Source of the DNA: an uncultured Lachnospiraceae bacterium
Lineage (GTDB): Bacteria; Bacillota; Clostridia; Lachnospirales; Lachnospiraceae
NCBI GenBank assembly: GCA_910579505.1
Contig: CAJTTZ010000012.1
Coordinates: forward strand, 1 to 64,000
Length of the DNA stretch: 64,000 nucleotides
Direction of reading: 5' to 3'
In this document: one piece after another, positions 27,503-36,459 of the stretch
Layout of the letters: each line of letters begins with the position of its first letter
How positions within the stretch are numbered: the stretch's first letter is position 1
Position numbers and translations under genes: made by a program
The notes under the pieces: model-generated
What the model was told of the DNA's origin: nothing
The model's input: only the letters and a program-made list of their open reading frames with translations
Database searches by the model: none

Positions 27503-28184
27503 ATATAAAATACTTGTGGTCGAAGATGAAAAAAACATTCGGCACCTGATCGGCGCCCTGCTGGAGGCGGACGGCTATCAGGCTGTTCCGGCAAGAGATT
27601 TCGCCAACGGAAAAATGCTGTATTTCTCACACCATCCCGATCTGGTCATACTGGACCTCGGCCTTCCCGACGGGGACGGCATGGATCTGCTTCTGGAAAT
27701 CAGAAAAGAATCCCTTGTGCCTGTCATTGTTTTATCCGCCAGGGCAGACGAATCGGATAAAGTGGAAGCTCTGGATCTGGGCGCAAACGACTACGTCACC
27801 AAGCCCTTCAGCTCCGCCGAGCTGATGGCGAGGGTGCGTTCCGCCCTGCGCACAGCCGCCCTTCATTCCGGCACGGGGCTTTCCCCCGAAGGCACGTTTA
27901 CTCTGGACGGTCTTTTCATCGACTACGGCGCAAGAAGGGTGTTTCTCGATCAGTCGGAAATCAGACTGACCCACACCGAATTTGACATCCTTTCTTACCT
28001 GTCACGCTGTTCCGGGAAGGTGGTCACCTACAGCGCCATCATAAAGGAAATCTGGGGCTACAGCGATTCGGGCAGCATCAAGAAGCTGCAGGTAAATATG
28101 GCGAATATACGAAAAAAACTGGGTGCGAAACCGGGGAAGAAAAACTATATCGAAAATGAACTCGGGATCGGATACCGCATGTAG
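27492..28184 (+). CDS. KdpE-like OmpR-family response regulator
   Basis: 230 residues. The receiver has Asp55 in ILDLGLPDG and Lys in YVTKPFSSAEL; the winged helix has RLTHTEFDILSYL and KKLQVNMANIRKKLG, with ENELGIGYRM at the end. The start lies within the kinase gene, so translation is coupled. The Na/Pi symporter gene starts 15 bp later and is its first candidate target. Confidence 0.92.
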   Translation: MGSKYKILVVEDEKNIRHLIGALLEADGYQAVPARDFANGKMLYFSHHPDLVILDLGLPDGDGMDLLLEIRKESLVPVIVLSARADESDKVEALDLGANDYVTKPFSSAELMARVRSALRTAALHSGTGLSPEGTFTLDGLFIDYGARRVFLDQSEIRLTHTEFDILSYLSRCSGKVVTYSAIIKEIWGYSDSGSIKKLQVNMANIRKKLGAKPGKKNYIENELGIGYRM

Positions 28185-28199
28185 GAGGATATAAGAGTT

Positions 28200-29957
28200 A
28201 TGGATATTTTTGATATTTTGGCACTTGCCGGGGGCTTAAGCCTGTTTCTTTTTGGCATGAGCGTGATGAGCGAAGCGTTGGAGCGGCGCGCGGAAGGGAG
28301 TCTAAAACTGCTCCTCGCCAGACTGACCCAGAATAAGACCGCCGGCTTTCTGACGGGCCTGGTCGTCACCGCCGTGATCCAGAGTTCCTCCGCCGCCACC
28401 GTGATGGTGGTGGGTTTTGTCAACTCCGGCGTGATGACCTTAAAACAGGCAATCAACGTGATCATGGGGGCAAACGTGGGCACCACCGTCACCGCGTGGC
28501 TTTTAAGCTTAAGCGGCATTTCCAGCGACAACCTTTTTGTCAAGATGCTCAAGCCCACCTCCTTCACGCCCATTCTGGCAACGGCCGGCATCCTTCTTTT
28601 TATGTTTGGAAAGACAAGCAAGAAAAAGGATTCCGGCACCATCCTTTTGGGCTTTGCCACCCTGATGTTCGGCATGGACGCCATGTCCTCCGCCGTATCG
28701 GGACTTGCCGACGTGCCCGCATTCCAGCAGATGTTTATCCTGTTTAAAAATCCTGTTCTCGGTATCATCGTGGGCGCTGTGCTCACGGCGGTAATCCAGT
28801 CGAGCTCCGCCTCCGTCGGCATCCTGCAGGCGCTCGCCTCCACGGGACAGGTCTCCTACGGCGCCGCCATGCCGATCATCATGGGACAGAATATCGGCAC
28901 ATGCGCAACTGCCCTCCTCTCCTCCTTCGGCACGACGAAAAATGCCAGACGGGCGGCGGTCGTCCATCTGTCCTTTAATATCCTTGGAACGCTGATCCTG
29001 CTCCTCGTCTTTCTCCCCGTATCCCTGTTTGTAAAACCAGCGTTTTTGGATGAATCCGCATCCCTGTTTGGCATCGCGCTCACCCACTCCGCCTTTAACA
29101 TTTTGTGCACCCTCATACTGCTTCCCACATCCGCCCTTCTGGAAAAACTGGCGGTGAGACTCGTCCCCGACGCCGAAACGGAAGAAACCGCCTCCCTGCT
29201 TGATGAAAGACTCCTTGCAGCGCCCCATATCGCGCTGGACAGATGCCATACGTTGGTGCGGGATATGGCGGAAATCTCCACCACATCCTTAAAAAACGGG
29301 ATGAATCTTTTGACCCGGTACGATAAACAGACCGCTAAAGAAGTAATGGAAGCGGAAGAAAAATGCGATCACTATGAAGATATTCTTGGAACCTACCTTG
29401 TGAAACTGAGCAATTATCAGATGAGCGACGCCGACAGCGGCAGCGTCTCCATGATGTTAAAAGTGATCGGCGATCTGGAGCGGATTTCCGACCACAGCGT
29501 TAATATTCTAAAGTCTGCGGAAGAGCTAAAGGACAAAAAACTGCAGTTCACCCCCGAAGCCTTAAAAGAGCTGGACGTGCTCTGCAGCGCCGTATCAGAA
29601 ATTATGACGCTCTCCTGCACCGCCTTTGTACAAAACGATCTGGAACTGTCACGAAATATAGAACCGCTGGAACAGGTCATCGACGATTTGAAGACCCACA
29701 TGCGAAACGCCCATGTAAGGCGTCTGAAAAAAGGGATCTGCTCCATCGAGACAGGCTTTATCTGGCTGGACCTCCTCACCAATCTGGAAAGGGCGGCAGA
29801 CCACTGCTCCAACATCGCCATCTGTATCTTGGACGCTGCGGAAAACAGCATGAATCTGCACCATTCCCTTTCCGTAATGAAGGAGGAAAGCCCTTATTAC
29901 AAAGATCAGTATGCCTTCTACTCCGAAAAATATGTACTGCCAAAGGTTAACGGATGA
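28200..29957 (+). CDS. Na+/phosphate symporter with PhoU-like C-terminal domain
   Basis: 585 residues. Two inverted transport repeats carry TAVIQSSSAATVMVVG (about 60) and TAVIQSSSASVGIL (about 200), the substrate/ion motifs of the NptA/SLC34-like family. About ten membrane helices precede a cytoplasmic helical domain (residues about 340-560), which matches PhoU with acidic E/D-rich repeats (EAEEKCDHYED, GDLERISDHSVNI). It imports phosphate with sodium; the PhoU domain likely regulates it. The gene is 15 bp after the KdpE-like gene. Its last 11 bp overlap the convergent flavoprotein gene. Confidence 0.92.
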   Translation: MDIFDILALAGGLSLFLFGMSVMSEALERRAEGSLKLLLARLTQNKTAGFLTGLVVTAVIQSSSAATVMVVGFVNSGVMTLKQAINVIMGANVGTTVTAWLLSLSGISSDNLFVKMLKPTSFTPILATAGILLFMFGKTSKKKDSGTILLGFATLMFGMDAMSSAVSGLADVPAFQQMFILFKNPVLGIIVGAVLTAVIQSSSASVGILQALASTGQVSYGAAMPIIMGQNIGTCATALLSSFGTTKNARRAAVVHLSFNILGTLILLLVFLPVSLFVKPAFLDESASLFGIALTHSAFNILCTLILLPTSALLEKLAVRLVPDAETEETASLLDERLLAAPHIALDRCHTLVRDMAEISTTSLKNGMNLLTRYDKQTAKEVMEAEEKCDHYEDILGTYLVKLSNYQMSDADSGSVSMMLKVIGDLERISDHSVNILKSAEELKDKKLQFTPEALKELDVLCSAVSEIMTLSCTAFVQNDLELSRNIEPLEQVIDDLKTHMRNAHVRRLKKGICSIETGFIWLDLLTNLERAADHCSNIAICILDAAENSMNLHHSLSVMKEESPYYKDQYAFYSEKYVLPKVNG

Positions 29958-30564
29958 AATTTGTTCTCTGCACAGGCTCCTTCTCCGGCAGGCCGTAGGT
30001 TTCCTTCCCGAGCGCAATGCTCTTCATCAGGAAGGTCATATTTCTGGCAAGCGCGCGCATCGTCTGCAGCCCTTCCGCGTCCTGCGCAGCCTCGCCCTGC
30101 ACCCTGCCGTGCACGCTGTTCCAGTACTGGCTGGATGCTACCGGCATACCGCAGATCGTAAAATACTTGTTCAGCTCGTCAAAGGTCGCCGACATGCCGC
30201 CCCGCCTTGCCACCACGACGCTCGCCCCTACCTTCATGCTCTTGTCAAAAGGCGTGCTGTAAAACAATCTGTCTAAAAAGGAAATCATCGTGCCGTTTGC
30301 GGACGCATAGTAAACCGGCGACGCGATCACCAGCCCGTCGCACGCCTCAAATTTCGGCGCCGTCTCATTCACCATATCGTCAAACACACATTTCCCTTTG
30401 TCCGCACATGTACCACAGGCGATACAGCCGCGGATATCCTTGTTTCCGATCTGGATCGTTTCCGTTTCCACGCCCGCCGCCGCAAAAATCTGCTCCATCT
30501 CTTTTAAGGCGATGGACGTGTTGCCGCCTATGCGGGGACTTCCGTTGATCATGAGAACTTTCAT
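29947..30564 (-). CDS. NADPH-dependent FMN reductase/flavodoxin-family protein
   Basis: 205 residues from ATG 30564 (GGAGG upstream). Flavodoxin-like start MKVLMINGSPRIGGNTS binds FMN phosphate. The motif CIACGTCADKGKC is the Cys pattern of iron-sulfur flavoproteins and may hold a cluster or only a zinc-like site. SPVYYASANGTMISFLDRL forms the second FMN loop. It probably acts as a small cytoplasmic quinone or flavin reductase. Partner and substrate are unknown. Confidence 0.88.
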   Translation of the reverse strand: MKVLMINGSPRIGGNTSIALKEMEQIFAAAGVETETIQIGNKDIRGCIACGTCADKGKCVFDDMVNETAPKFEACDGLVIASPVYYASANGTMISFLDRLFYSTPFDKSMKVGASVVVARRGGMSATFDELNKYFTICGMPVASSQYWNSVHGRVQGEAAQDAEGLQTMRALARNMTFLMKSIALGKETYGLPEKEPVQRTNFIR

Positions 30565-30642
30565 TGCATTTTCCTCCATTCTGTTTTCTGTTCGGTATAT
30601 GTTAAACTGCCTCTGCCTCCTAAAACTGACGCTCACATTTAA

Positions 30643-30918
30643 TCATTGTTTATTCGCTATCGGAACAATCTGCAAAGTATAACCAAGCGGTGTCAGTATT
30701 CTCAACAGGCTGTCAATTTGGGGAGAATGGACAGAAGATTCCATTCTGGCAATAACCGGCTGTTTTACATTGCACATTTCCGCTAACTGGGTCTGCGTAA
30801 GCCCCTTTTCTTCCCTAATCTGAATCATGGTCCGAATCAAATCTTTTTCCAGTTCAATAGCATTTATATCTTCCTGGCTCAAAGACAGATCACTTTTTAA
30901 CTCTCTCCATGTAGACAT
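30643..30918 (-). CDS. XRE-family antitoxin (HigA-like)
   Basis: 91 residues from ATG 30918; GGAAAGG lies ten bases upstream (an ATG at 30927 is an alternative). HTH motif GLTQTQLAEMCNVKQPVIARMES at about 35-57 and a short C-terminal strand LGYTLQIVPI. It follows the toxin gene with a one-base gap, the toxin-first order of HigBA systems. It should bind and neutralise the toxin and repress the pair. The stretch is visibly richer in A+T than its neighbours. Confidence 0.85.
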   Translation of the reverse strand: MSTWRELKSDLSLSQEDINAIELEKDLIRTMIQIREEKGLTQTQLAEMCNVKQPVIARMESSVHSPQIDSLLRILTPLGYTLQIVPIANKQ

Positions 30919-30919
30919 A

Positions 30920-31279
30920 TCAACCATTCCTTTCCAAATAGTCCTGTAAGTTTTTCTTTGCCTGCTCAAGTTCCCTTCTTGGTGTCTTCTGTGTCTTTTT
31001 AATAAAGTGATGCAGTATAATAAATTTGCTATCCTTATAATATGCATAGAGCAATCTGTTCCTTAATGGTCTCAGTTCCCAGATCTCACCTTCTAAATGC
31101 TTTGTAACCGGCTCCCCGACTCTTGTACCAAATTCTTCAAGCAAATCCAGATAAGCCACAACTTTGTTGAAATTAATACGGCTTTCTTTGTTCGTTGAAG
31201 ATTTTCGATTGAGTTCCTTAATAAAATCTACGATTTCTGATTTTCCATTTTTATCTTCATAAAATACAATCTCGTACAT
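30920..31279 (-). CDS. RelE/HigB-like toxin of the phage-derived Gp49 family
   Basis: 119 residues from ATG 31279 (AGAGGAAAC upstream). Motif order fits the family: MYEIVFYEDKNGKSEIVDFI, IWELRPLRNRLLYAYYKDSKFIILHHFIKKTQKTPRRELEQAKK. The basic/aromatic core RPLRNRLLY and HHFIKKTQKTP is the RNase part in related toxins, which cut mRNA at the ribosome. It pairs with the XRE antitoxin just downstream. Confidence 0.85.
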   Translation of the reverse strand: MYEIVFYEDKNGKSEIVDFIKELNRKSSTNKESRINFNKVVAYLDLLEEFGTRVGEPVTKHLEGEIWELRPLRNRLLYAYYKDSKFIILHHFIKKTQKTPRRELEQAKKNLQDYLERNG

Positions 31280-31386
31280 AGTGTTTCCTCTTGATAGTTT
31301 TATTATAACAAATTTGCTATAAGCAATCAACAATAGATTTGCCACCTATAGATAAATTGATCTATCCACACCGTCCCCTTCTCTAC

Positions 31387-31611
31387 TCATCCATATTTCC
31401 GCTGCAGTTTCCTTGAAAGTTTCGCTTCCCCGCTTTTCCGCATCCTGCGCACTTCCCTTTTCTGCGAGATAAAAATATAATACCCGGCCTCTTCTACCAC
31501 TTTAACCCCGCCGAACACAGACTGCAACTTATTCTTATACCATTCATACCTTTTGGTGACCATGACCATACTTCCTCCAACCTTCAGATGACGAAATCCC
31601 TCTCGCAGTCT
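31387..31611 (-). pseudogene. 3' remnant of a class I methyltransferase gene (RsmC-like)
   Basis: From about residue RLREGFRHLK the frame reads KVGGSMVMVTKRYEWYKNK, LQSVFGGVKVVEEAGYYIFISQKRE and a basic tail. This matches the last third of RsmC-type 16S rRNA methyltransferases (the GG..Y.V.. strand and the FGGV hairpin). The SAM-binding half is missing; the 5' side runs into the end of the phosphotransferase gene, which covers it on the same strand. It is probably a truncated, dead copy; no good start precedes it. Confidence 0.65.
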
Positions 31612-32747
31612 TGTATCATTCGGCGTATTTGACAGGCGTCCGCCGCGCGCTTTGTATCTTTCACGCGGATGAAATACGCCGCGCATAACATCTCGATACA
31701 TGCCATCACACAGGGAACCGCCGCTTTTTCCTTTGCGGAAAGGGGATTGACGCTTTCATAACCGGCTATCACCGCTTTCACACTGGCAAGCCACTCCTCC
31801 CGCGTAAAGGCGTCGTCCGTCTCCTCCGACAACAGCCCCGTCAAAAAATAGCAGACATCAAAGATTCTGATATTTCTCTGGCTCAGGTCAAAGTCAATAT
31901 AGCCCGACAATTCTCCCTCACAGAACAAAAAATTCCCGAAATGGACATCCCTGTGAATGAGCTGTTTTGGCAGCTCGTCATGGACAGCCGCCAGCGCCCC
32001 TACCGCCTTGTCATACGCTTCCCTGTCAAGAATCTGCCACCCGTTACGGTCAAACGTTTCCAGAACCCACCCCCGCATCTCTTTTAACAGGCTGTTATCC
32101 CAAAATTGTATTTCCTTTTCGCATTGCAAAAAAGCACCGTGCAGTCTCGCAATCGCGCTTCCCATTTTATAGGCAACTGTCAGGTCTTTCCTGTCGGAAA
32201 GATTGCTTCCCCGCAGTTTTTTGGACAGGAGGAAATACGCGTCTTTGTGCACGGCATAGCTTTCTCCGTTTTTGGCACAAACAGTCTCCGCAGCCGGAAT
32301 CCCGCACGCGGACAACAGCGTCGCCATCTTACCGTTTCTCTCCATCTGCGCTCTGTCCTCGTATCTCTTGATCACGTAAGAGCCGTCGATCTCCCATGCG
32401 GAAGGATATATTTGCACGACCCGTCCGCCTTCCATACCCCACACGGGCAGAATTTCCTCTATGATTCCTTTCATGTTCTGATACCCCGCCTTTTCCTTTG
32501 CGATAATTCTTCTGAGGCTTGACTTAGACAAGTGAAAGATATTTCCGAGCTGTCCTTTCGTCCTGCCCTCAAGGTGCATCAAAAAAATACGCTGATCGCG
32601 TTTCGCCAGCTCCTTCTTATAGGCAGTCTGCCCGGTTGCCCTGCGCCCATTGTGCTTCGGTATATACAGATAACCGCCGTCGTAATGTTCTTGTATCATG
32701 ACAAGCAGTTCCTCCGGCAGAACCTCATTTGCATTTACATATTTCAT
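31584..32747 (-). CDS. Fusion of a small CD3324-type DNA-binding domain and an APH-like phosphotransferase
   Basis: 387 residues. The first 90 (MKYVNANEVLPEELLVMIQE, YIPKHNG, LEGRTKGQLGNIFHLSKSSLRRIIAKEK) look like the helix-turn-helix protein family known as CD3324-like. From about 115 on is an aminoglycoside-phosphotransferase/CotS fold with LIHRDVHFGNFLF (catalytic Asp, metal Asn) and YIDFDLSQRNIR (DFD metal site). GGGGAGG precedes the ATG. Kinase target unknown. A DNA-binding domain fused to a small-molecule kinase is unusual; it may be a drug-response regulator or an accidental fusion. The end overlaps the methyltransferase remnant. Confidence 0.75.
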   Translation of the reverse strand: MKYVNANEVLPEELLVMIQEHYDGGYLYIPKHNGRRATGQTAYKKELAKRDQRIFLMHLEGRTKGQLGNIFHLSKSSLRRIIAKEKAGYQNMKGIIEEILPVWGMEGGRVVQIYPSAWEIDGSYVIKRYEDRAQMERNGKMATLLSACGIPAAETVCAKNGESYAVHKDAYFLLSKKLRGSNLSDRKDLTVAYKMGSAIARLHGAFLQCEKEIQFWDNSLLKEMRGWVLETFDRNGWQILDREAYDKAVGALAAVHDELPKQLIHRDVHFGNFLFCEGELSGYIDFDLSQRNIRIFDVCYFLTGLLSEETDDAFTREEWLASVKAVIAGYESVNPLSAKEKAAVPCVMACIEMLCAAYFIRVKDTKRAADACQIRRMIQDCERDFVI

Positions 32748-32796
32748 CCGTACCTCCCCGTCACAGCATCAGACAGCAGCTCTTCTCACACCAACC

Positions 32797-32935
32797 GCCA
32801 TGATTCCGCTCTGCGGAATCTCAAATCAATGCGGAGAATGCCCGTATTTTGGGCATTCTCCTATGCGAAACTTAGTACTTCTTGGTGTCTCGTCCTATGG
32901 CGAGACATCTTTAGAAGTACTTTTCGCATTTCTAA
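32797..32935. repeat. Dispersed hairpin element, long copy B
   Basis: Hairpins: GATTCCGC/GCGGAATC (32802-32820), GGAGAATGCCC/GGGCATTCTCC (32833-32861), GTCTCG/CGAGAC (32887-32906). The last sits inside a wider pair formed by GCGAAA..AGTACTTC and GAAGTACT..TTTCGC (32865-32927). It lies between the AI-2E transporter gene end and the fusion gene start, a 293-bp gap with nothing else. Confidence 0.8.
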
Positions 32936-33040
32936 CTCTATTTTACCAAATTCGGCAAAAATATCGGTGACTACATTTGATTCTGTGTCAAATATAATCA
33001 CCGATAACCCTGTTGCCATATTCATATGATGTATAAGATT

Positions 33041-34165
33041 TTATACGGCAGGATTTCCTTTCCGGCTCAGACGCTTCCCCGCATCCTCCTTCACCAGTTC
33101 AATCACCACCGCCATAATCGGAATAAAGAATATAATTCCCATAATCCCGAAAAGTTTTCCGCCGATCATTGCCGCAACAAGCGTATACAGCGGCGGAAGT
33201 CCTACCGAGCCGCCCACGACTCTCGGATAGATAAACTGGTTTTCCACAAACTGGACGACCAGATAGACGATCAGGCAGCGAACCGCCAGCGCAGGACTGA
33301 TCAGCAGCGCCAGAACCACGCTGACCGCGCCGGACAGAAAGGCACCGACATAAGGGATAATCGCGCAGACCGCCGTCAGTACGCCGACCAGGCTTCCATA
33401 GGGCAGTTTAAAGACCGTGAACGCGACAAACATCAGTATTCCGAGAATTACCGCTTCCGCGCACTGGCCCGACAGGAAATTGGCAAAACATCTGCCAAAT
33501 GTCCGGCTGACATGAAGGACATTTTCCGCCCATGCAGGCTTCAGATAGGCATATAACAGCTTTCTGGCGTGTCCGCCTATCTGTTCTTTTCCAAGCGCCA
33601 GGTAAATACTGATAATCAGCCCGAAAGCCGCCGTTATCACGATACTCGCGGCAGAGGATACCGTACTCACCACACTTTCAAAAAAGAAATTGGCGCCAAC
33701 TCCGATATTCTGCATCATCTTATCCAGATTGATATCCGCAAGCATTTCCTCCAGCCATGCCGCCTCCGGGTCCAGACTCTCCAGCCATGCAATCCACTGC
33801 GGCAGACGCGTTTCAATCAGCAGATAGAGCCCTCTCACGGAATTGGCAAGCTCTGGTATGAGCAGGGTGAACACAAGTGTAAGCACCAGTGCGACACAGA
33901 TAAAAGTGAGCAGGAACGAGACGAGGCGGTAAAACTTGTCGGAGGGCTGCTTTTTTCTTTTCTGCAGCAGCTTTCGGAGCCGCTTTTCAATCCCCGTCAT
34001 AGGCACGTTGATAAACAGCGCCAGGATACCGCCGACGATAATCGGCAGGATGATCCCTATGCCCTTTTCCAAAATGAGGATTACCGCGTGAAGATTCATC
34101 AAAGCCGCGAATAATCCCACTCCCACAATCACGATCAGTAAATTCTGTTTTGTTTTCTTGTCCAT
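33041..34165 (-). CDS. AI-2E family transporter
   Basis: 374 residues with about eight membrane helices and the family's markers: a charged loop after helix 2 (RLRKLLQKRKKQPSDK), a long central helix, GRCFANFLSGQCAEAVILG, GVLTAVCAIIPYVGAFLSG near residue 275, and GGKLFGIMGIIFFIPIMAV near the end. Members export AI-2-like signals, act as Na+/H+ antiporters, or have no known substrate. The single gene is separated from neighbours by a repeat element and a gap of 72 bp to the histidine kinase. Confidence 0.9.
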   Translation of the reverse strand: MDKKTKQNLLIVIVGVGLFAALMNLHAVILILEKGIGIILPIIVGGILALFINVPMTGIEKRLRKLLQKRKKQPSDKFYRLVSFLLTFICVALVLTLVFTLLIPELANSVRGLYLLIETRLPQWIAWLESLDPEAAWLEEMLADINLDKMMQNIGVGANFFFESVVSTVSSAASIVITAAFGLIISIYLALGKEQIGGHARKLLYAYLKPAWAENVLHVSRTFGRCFANFLSGQCAEAVILGILMFVAFTVFKLPYGSLVGVLTAVCAIIPYVGAFLSGAVSVVLALLISPALAVRCLIVYLVVQFVENQFIYPRVVGGSVGLPPLYTLVAAMIGGKLFGIMGIIFFIPIMAVVIELVKEDAGKRLSRKGNPAV

Positions 34166-34237
34166 ATCGTTCCTTCTTTCTCCCTATCATTTCCTGTCAG
34201 TCTGTTTTCATGATAGAGTATATTCTACAATCATTTC

Positions 34238-35554
34238 TCAGATTTTCATAGCCACATCCGCAAAAAACTCCCTGTCACTGTTAGAAAAGTCCGCCGACCC
34301 ATGGTACTTTTCCGCGATGGCGGCGATGGAGCCAAGCCCTGTTCCCTTTCCACTGTGTTTTGTGGAACGATATCCGTCCTTCCCTTTTCGGACGATCCCG
34401 TCAAAGCTGTTTGTGGCAACCACATACAGGCCGTTTTGGTGGCGCACTTCCGTCGTCAGGCAAAAATATCTGTCCCTTTCCGGCAAGGTTCTGCATCCGG
34501 CGATGGCGTTTTCCATCAGATTCCCAAACAGGGATGCCAGATCCAGTTCGGAGATGGTCAGCGGCTCCGGCAGACTGATGTTTAAGTCCGTGCGAATATT
34601 TTCCTGCGCAGCCATCCCGTGATAATAGGCAAACAGGGCGTTCAGCGAACCGTTTGCGCAGTAGTTTACCGGCACGTTCTCCGTCATCCGAATTTCGTAT
34701 TCCGCCAGATGTGACCGAATCCCCTCCAGATCACCCTTTCCTGCAAGGGAGGACAGCAGCCGCAGATGGTGACGGAAATCATGGCGCAGTCTTTTTGTCT
34801 GCTGCATATAATCCTGCAGGATGCGGTACTGATGCATCTGCATCTCAAGGAGCTGGGTGTGCTCCTTCAGCCTGCCATGTTCCGCGATAAGTCTTGCCCC
34901 CTGATAAAAAAGCAGATAAATAAGGATAAGCACAGACAGAGCGCCGCACTCAAATAAGAGAAACAGAGAATACATCCGCCCCGCGTATAGCGTGCTGTAG
35001 GAATACGGCGCAGCCATCACATTAAAAATTAAAAATACTGCAGACAATGCCACTGTCAAATACCATACCTTAGGGATATCAAGATTGTCAACCGCCCATG
35101 CAGAATGCCGCAGAGAAGGTCTTGCCGCTGCAATGGGCATCAGACATGCCAGAATAAGCTGCAGTAGAGCCGCTTCCTTTGAAATCTGTCCCGCCCCGGA
35201 CAGGGGATGGAGCCGTGCGTCAAATGCGTACGCAAACTGTAACGGAAAAGTCTGCACCGCACAGACGCCCACAAAGACGGCAAGAGCCCGGGGCAGATCT
35301 GTTTTCAGCGTGCGGCGGTACAGAAAGAAAAATGTTATCAGGCACGGCAGAAGTATGCTGTTTACACCGATCCGTAATGTTCCATGGAGCCATGTGCCGA
35401 GCAGGGAACAGGGAAACAGCAGGGCAAAACACATGCCTGCCGTTTTTAGGGGCGTATATCTCATCTGATTCTTTGTCGGAAGATAACAGGAAGCCGCAAT
35501 CGGAAGCAGCACCAGAAGCTGCAGCCATGCAGGCAGCCACTTTTCCATATCCAT
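34238..35554 (-). CDS. LytS/AgrC-like membrane histidine kinase (GHKL)
   Basis: 438 residues. Six or seven membrane helices fill the first 210 residues. The dimerisation helix holds TKRLRHDFRHHLRLLS, with His as the likely phosphorylation site, and the ATPase domain has NLMENAI and GTGLGSIAAIAEKYHG typical of GHKL kinases. The downstream end is short, as in AgrC. It starts two bases after the end of the LytTR response regulator gene. No peptide-signal gene (agrD) or processing gene (agrB) is nearby. The ligand is unknown. Confidence 0.9.
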   Translation of the reverse strand: MDMEKWLPAWLQLLVLLPIAASCYLPTKNQMRYTPLKTAGMCFALLFPCSLLGTWLHGTLRIGVNSILLPCLITFFFLYRRTLKTDLPRALAVFVGVCAVQTFPLQFAYAFDARLHPLSGAGQISKEAALLQLILACLMPIAAARPSLRHSAWAVDNLDIPKVWYLTVALSAVFLIFNVMAAPYSYSTLYAGRMYSLFLLFECGALSVLILIYLLFYQGARLIAEHGRLKEHTQLLEMQMHQYRILQDYMQQTKRLRHDFRHHLRLLSSLAGKGDLEGIRSHLAEYEIRMTENVPVNYCANGSLNALFAYYHGMAAQENIRTDLNISLPEPLTISELDLASLFGNLMENAIAGCRTLPERDRYFCLTTEVRHQNGLYVVATNSFDGIVRKGKDGYRSTKHSGKGTGLGSIAAIAEKYHGSADFSNSDREFFADVAMKI

Positions 35555-35556
35555 AG

Positions 35557-36321
35557 TCAGCCCTCCTTCTTTCCATGCCGCCCCGCCGAGAGGGACTGAC
35601 GCTCGTGTATTTTCTTAAAATGATAATCCCGCACGGTCTGTTCAATTTTTAAAAAATCCCGCACCCGGACAGGAAACTGTATTCCGCTTTCCAGTATACA
35701 GCAGTTATCCTCAAATGTCAGAATATAGTCGGCGTTCACGACAATTCCTTTGTTTATCGTGATAAAACGGGCGTCCTCCCCTATTTGAGACAAAAGGGCA
35801 GCAAATGTCATACGGCTGCGGAGCGTGACACCATCCGTCAGTCCGATTTCCAGATAATGCGCATCCGTGACAGCGTAGGCAATGCTGCCAAGCAAAACAG
35901 GAACCGTTCTTCTGTCGCTCTGAATCTCTATATACCTTGCCTTGTCCGGGCACACCTTCAGGGCGTCCCTAAGCACAGCCACAATGCGCTCCCTAGAAAA
36001 GGGTTTTGTCACATACTCGAAGGCATGGCAGGAAAAAGCTTCCGGCATGAACTCCGCGCTGGAAGTGAGAAAGACAAGCAGACAGTTCTTGTCCCGCTCC
36101 CGCATCCTTGCCGCCGCCGAAACCCCGTCCATACCATCCATGTAAATATCCATAAAAACCATGTCAAAGCTGCCCTCCCGGAAGACGTCCAGAAAAGCCG
36201 CCGCATCCGTGAAAGAAAATGTCTCGACCCCACAGTGGTTCTGCACCCCAAATTCCCGACAGATCCTCTCCATTTCCATCGTATATTCTTTTTCGTCATC
36301 CACAAACGCCAGTTTCACCAT
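35557..36321 (-). CDS. LytTR-family response regulator
   Basis: 254 residues. The receiver (1-125) has DDE at 8-10, phospho-acceptor Asp58 in FMDIYMDGMDG and Lys in VTKPFSRER. The LytTR domain (about 140-235) has YAVTDAHYLEIGLTDG, RSRMTFAALLSQ and FITINKGIVVNADYI. Such domains bind paired direct repeats; candidates lie at 36432-36459. It forms a two-component pair with the kinase gene that starts two bases later. Confidence 0.92.
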   Translation of the reverse strand: MVKLAFVDDEKEYTMEMERICREFGVQNHCGVETFSFTDAAAFLDVFREGSFDMVFMDIYMDGMDGVSAAARMRERDKNCLLVFLTSSAEFMPEAFSCHAFEYVTKPFSRERIVAVLRDALKVCPDKARYIEIQSDRRTVPVLLGSIAYAVTDAHYLEIGLTDGVTLRSRMTFAALLSQIGEDARFITINKGIVVNADYILTFEDNCCILESGIQFPVRVRDFLKIEQTVRDYHFKKIHERQSLSAGRHGKKEG

Positions 36322-36342
36322 GCACCCCTTCTATATTCCGCT

Positions 36343-36370
36343 GTGTGGAGAATGCCGCATTTCTCACCCT
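36343..36370 (-). repeat. Short copy of the dispersed hairpin element
   Basis: GTGTGGAGAATGCCGCATTTCTCAC (about 36351-36375) matches the GGAGAATGCCGC.. module of copy C (55370). It lies in the divergent gap between the LytTR gene and the HD-GYP-type gene. Confidence 0.35.
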
Positions 36371-36431
36371 AATCATATTCGCTATTTCCGCCCATTGTCA
36401 ATCGCCATACCTCCGTTTTCACTGCCGTTTT

Positions 36432-36459
36432 TGCCAGAAAATTGACGTTTCTGCCAGAA
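36432..36459. promoter_or_regulatory. Direct-repeat pair, candidate LytTR binding site
   Basis: TGCCAGAA occurs at 36432-36439 and again at 36452-36459, with exactly 12 bp between copies. This is the layout of LytTR-type sites (repeats about one helical turn pair apart). A -10 box TATAAT lies at 36483-36488, 23 bp after the second copy and 56 bp before the HD-GYP-type gene, so the repeat occupies the -35 region. Confidence 0.45.

Noticed and set aside
26429..28184. Potassium pump operon (kdpFABC) expected near KdpDE
   Set aside because: No kdpA, kdpB or kdpC gene lies in the window; the pair is followed by a phosphate symporter.
28509..29249. 246-codon antisense frame in the Na/Pi gene
   Set aside because: Shadow of a conserved membrane protein; composition only.
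33041..34165. Autoinducer-2 export as firm function
   Set aside because: The family name does not establish substrate; several members act otherwise, so only the family was called.
34238..36321. Agr-type quorum-sensing locus
   Set aside because: Kinase and LytTR regulator are present, but no agrB or agrD gene is found on either side.
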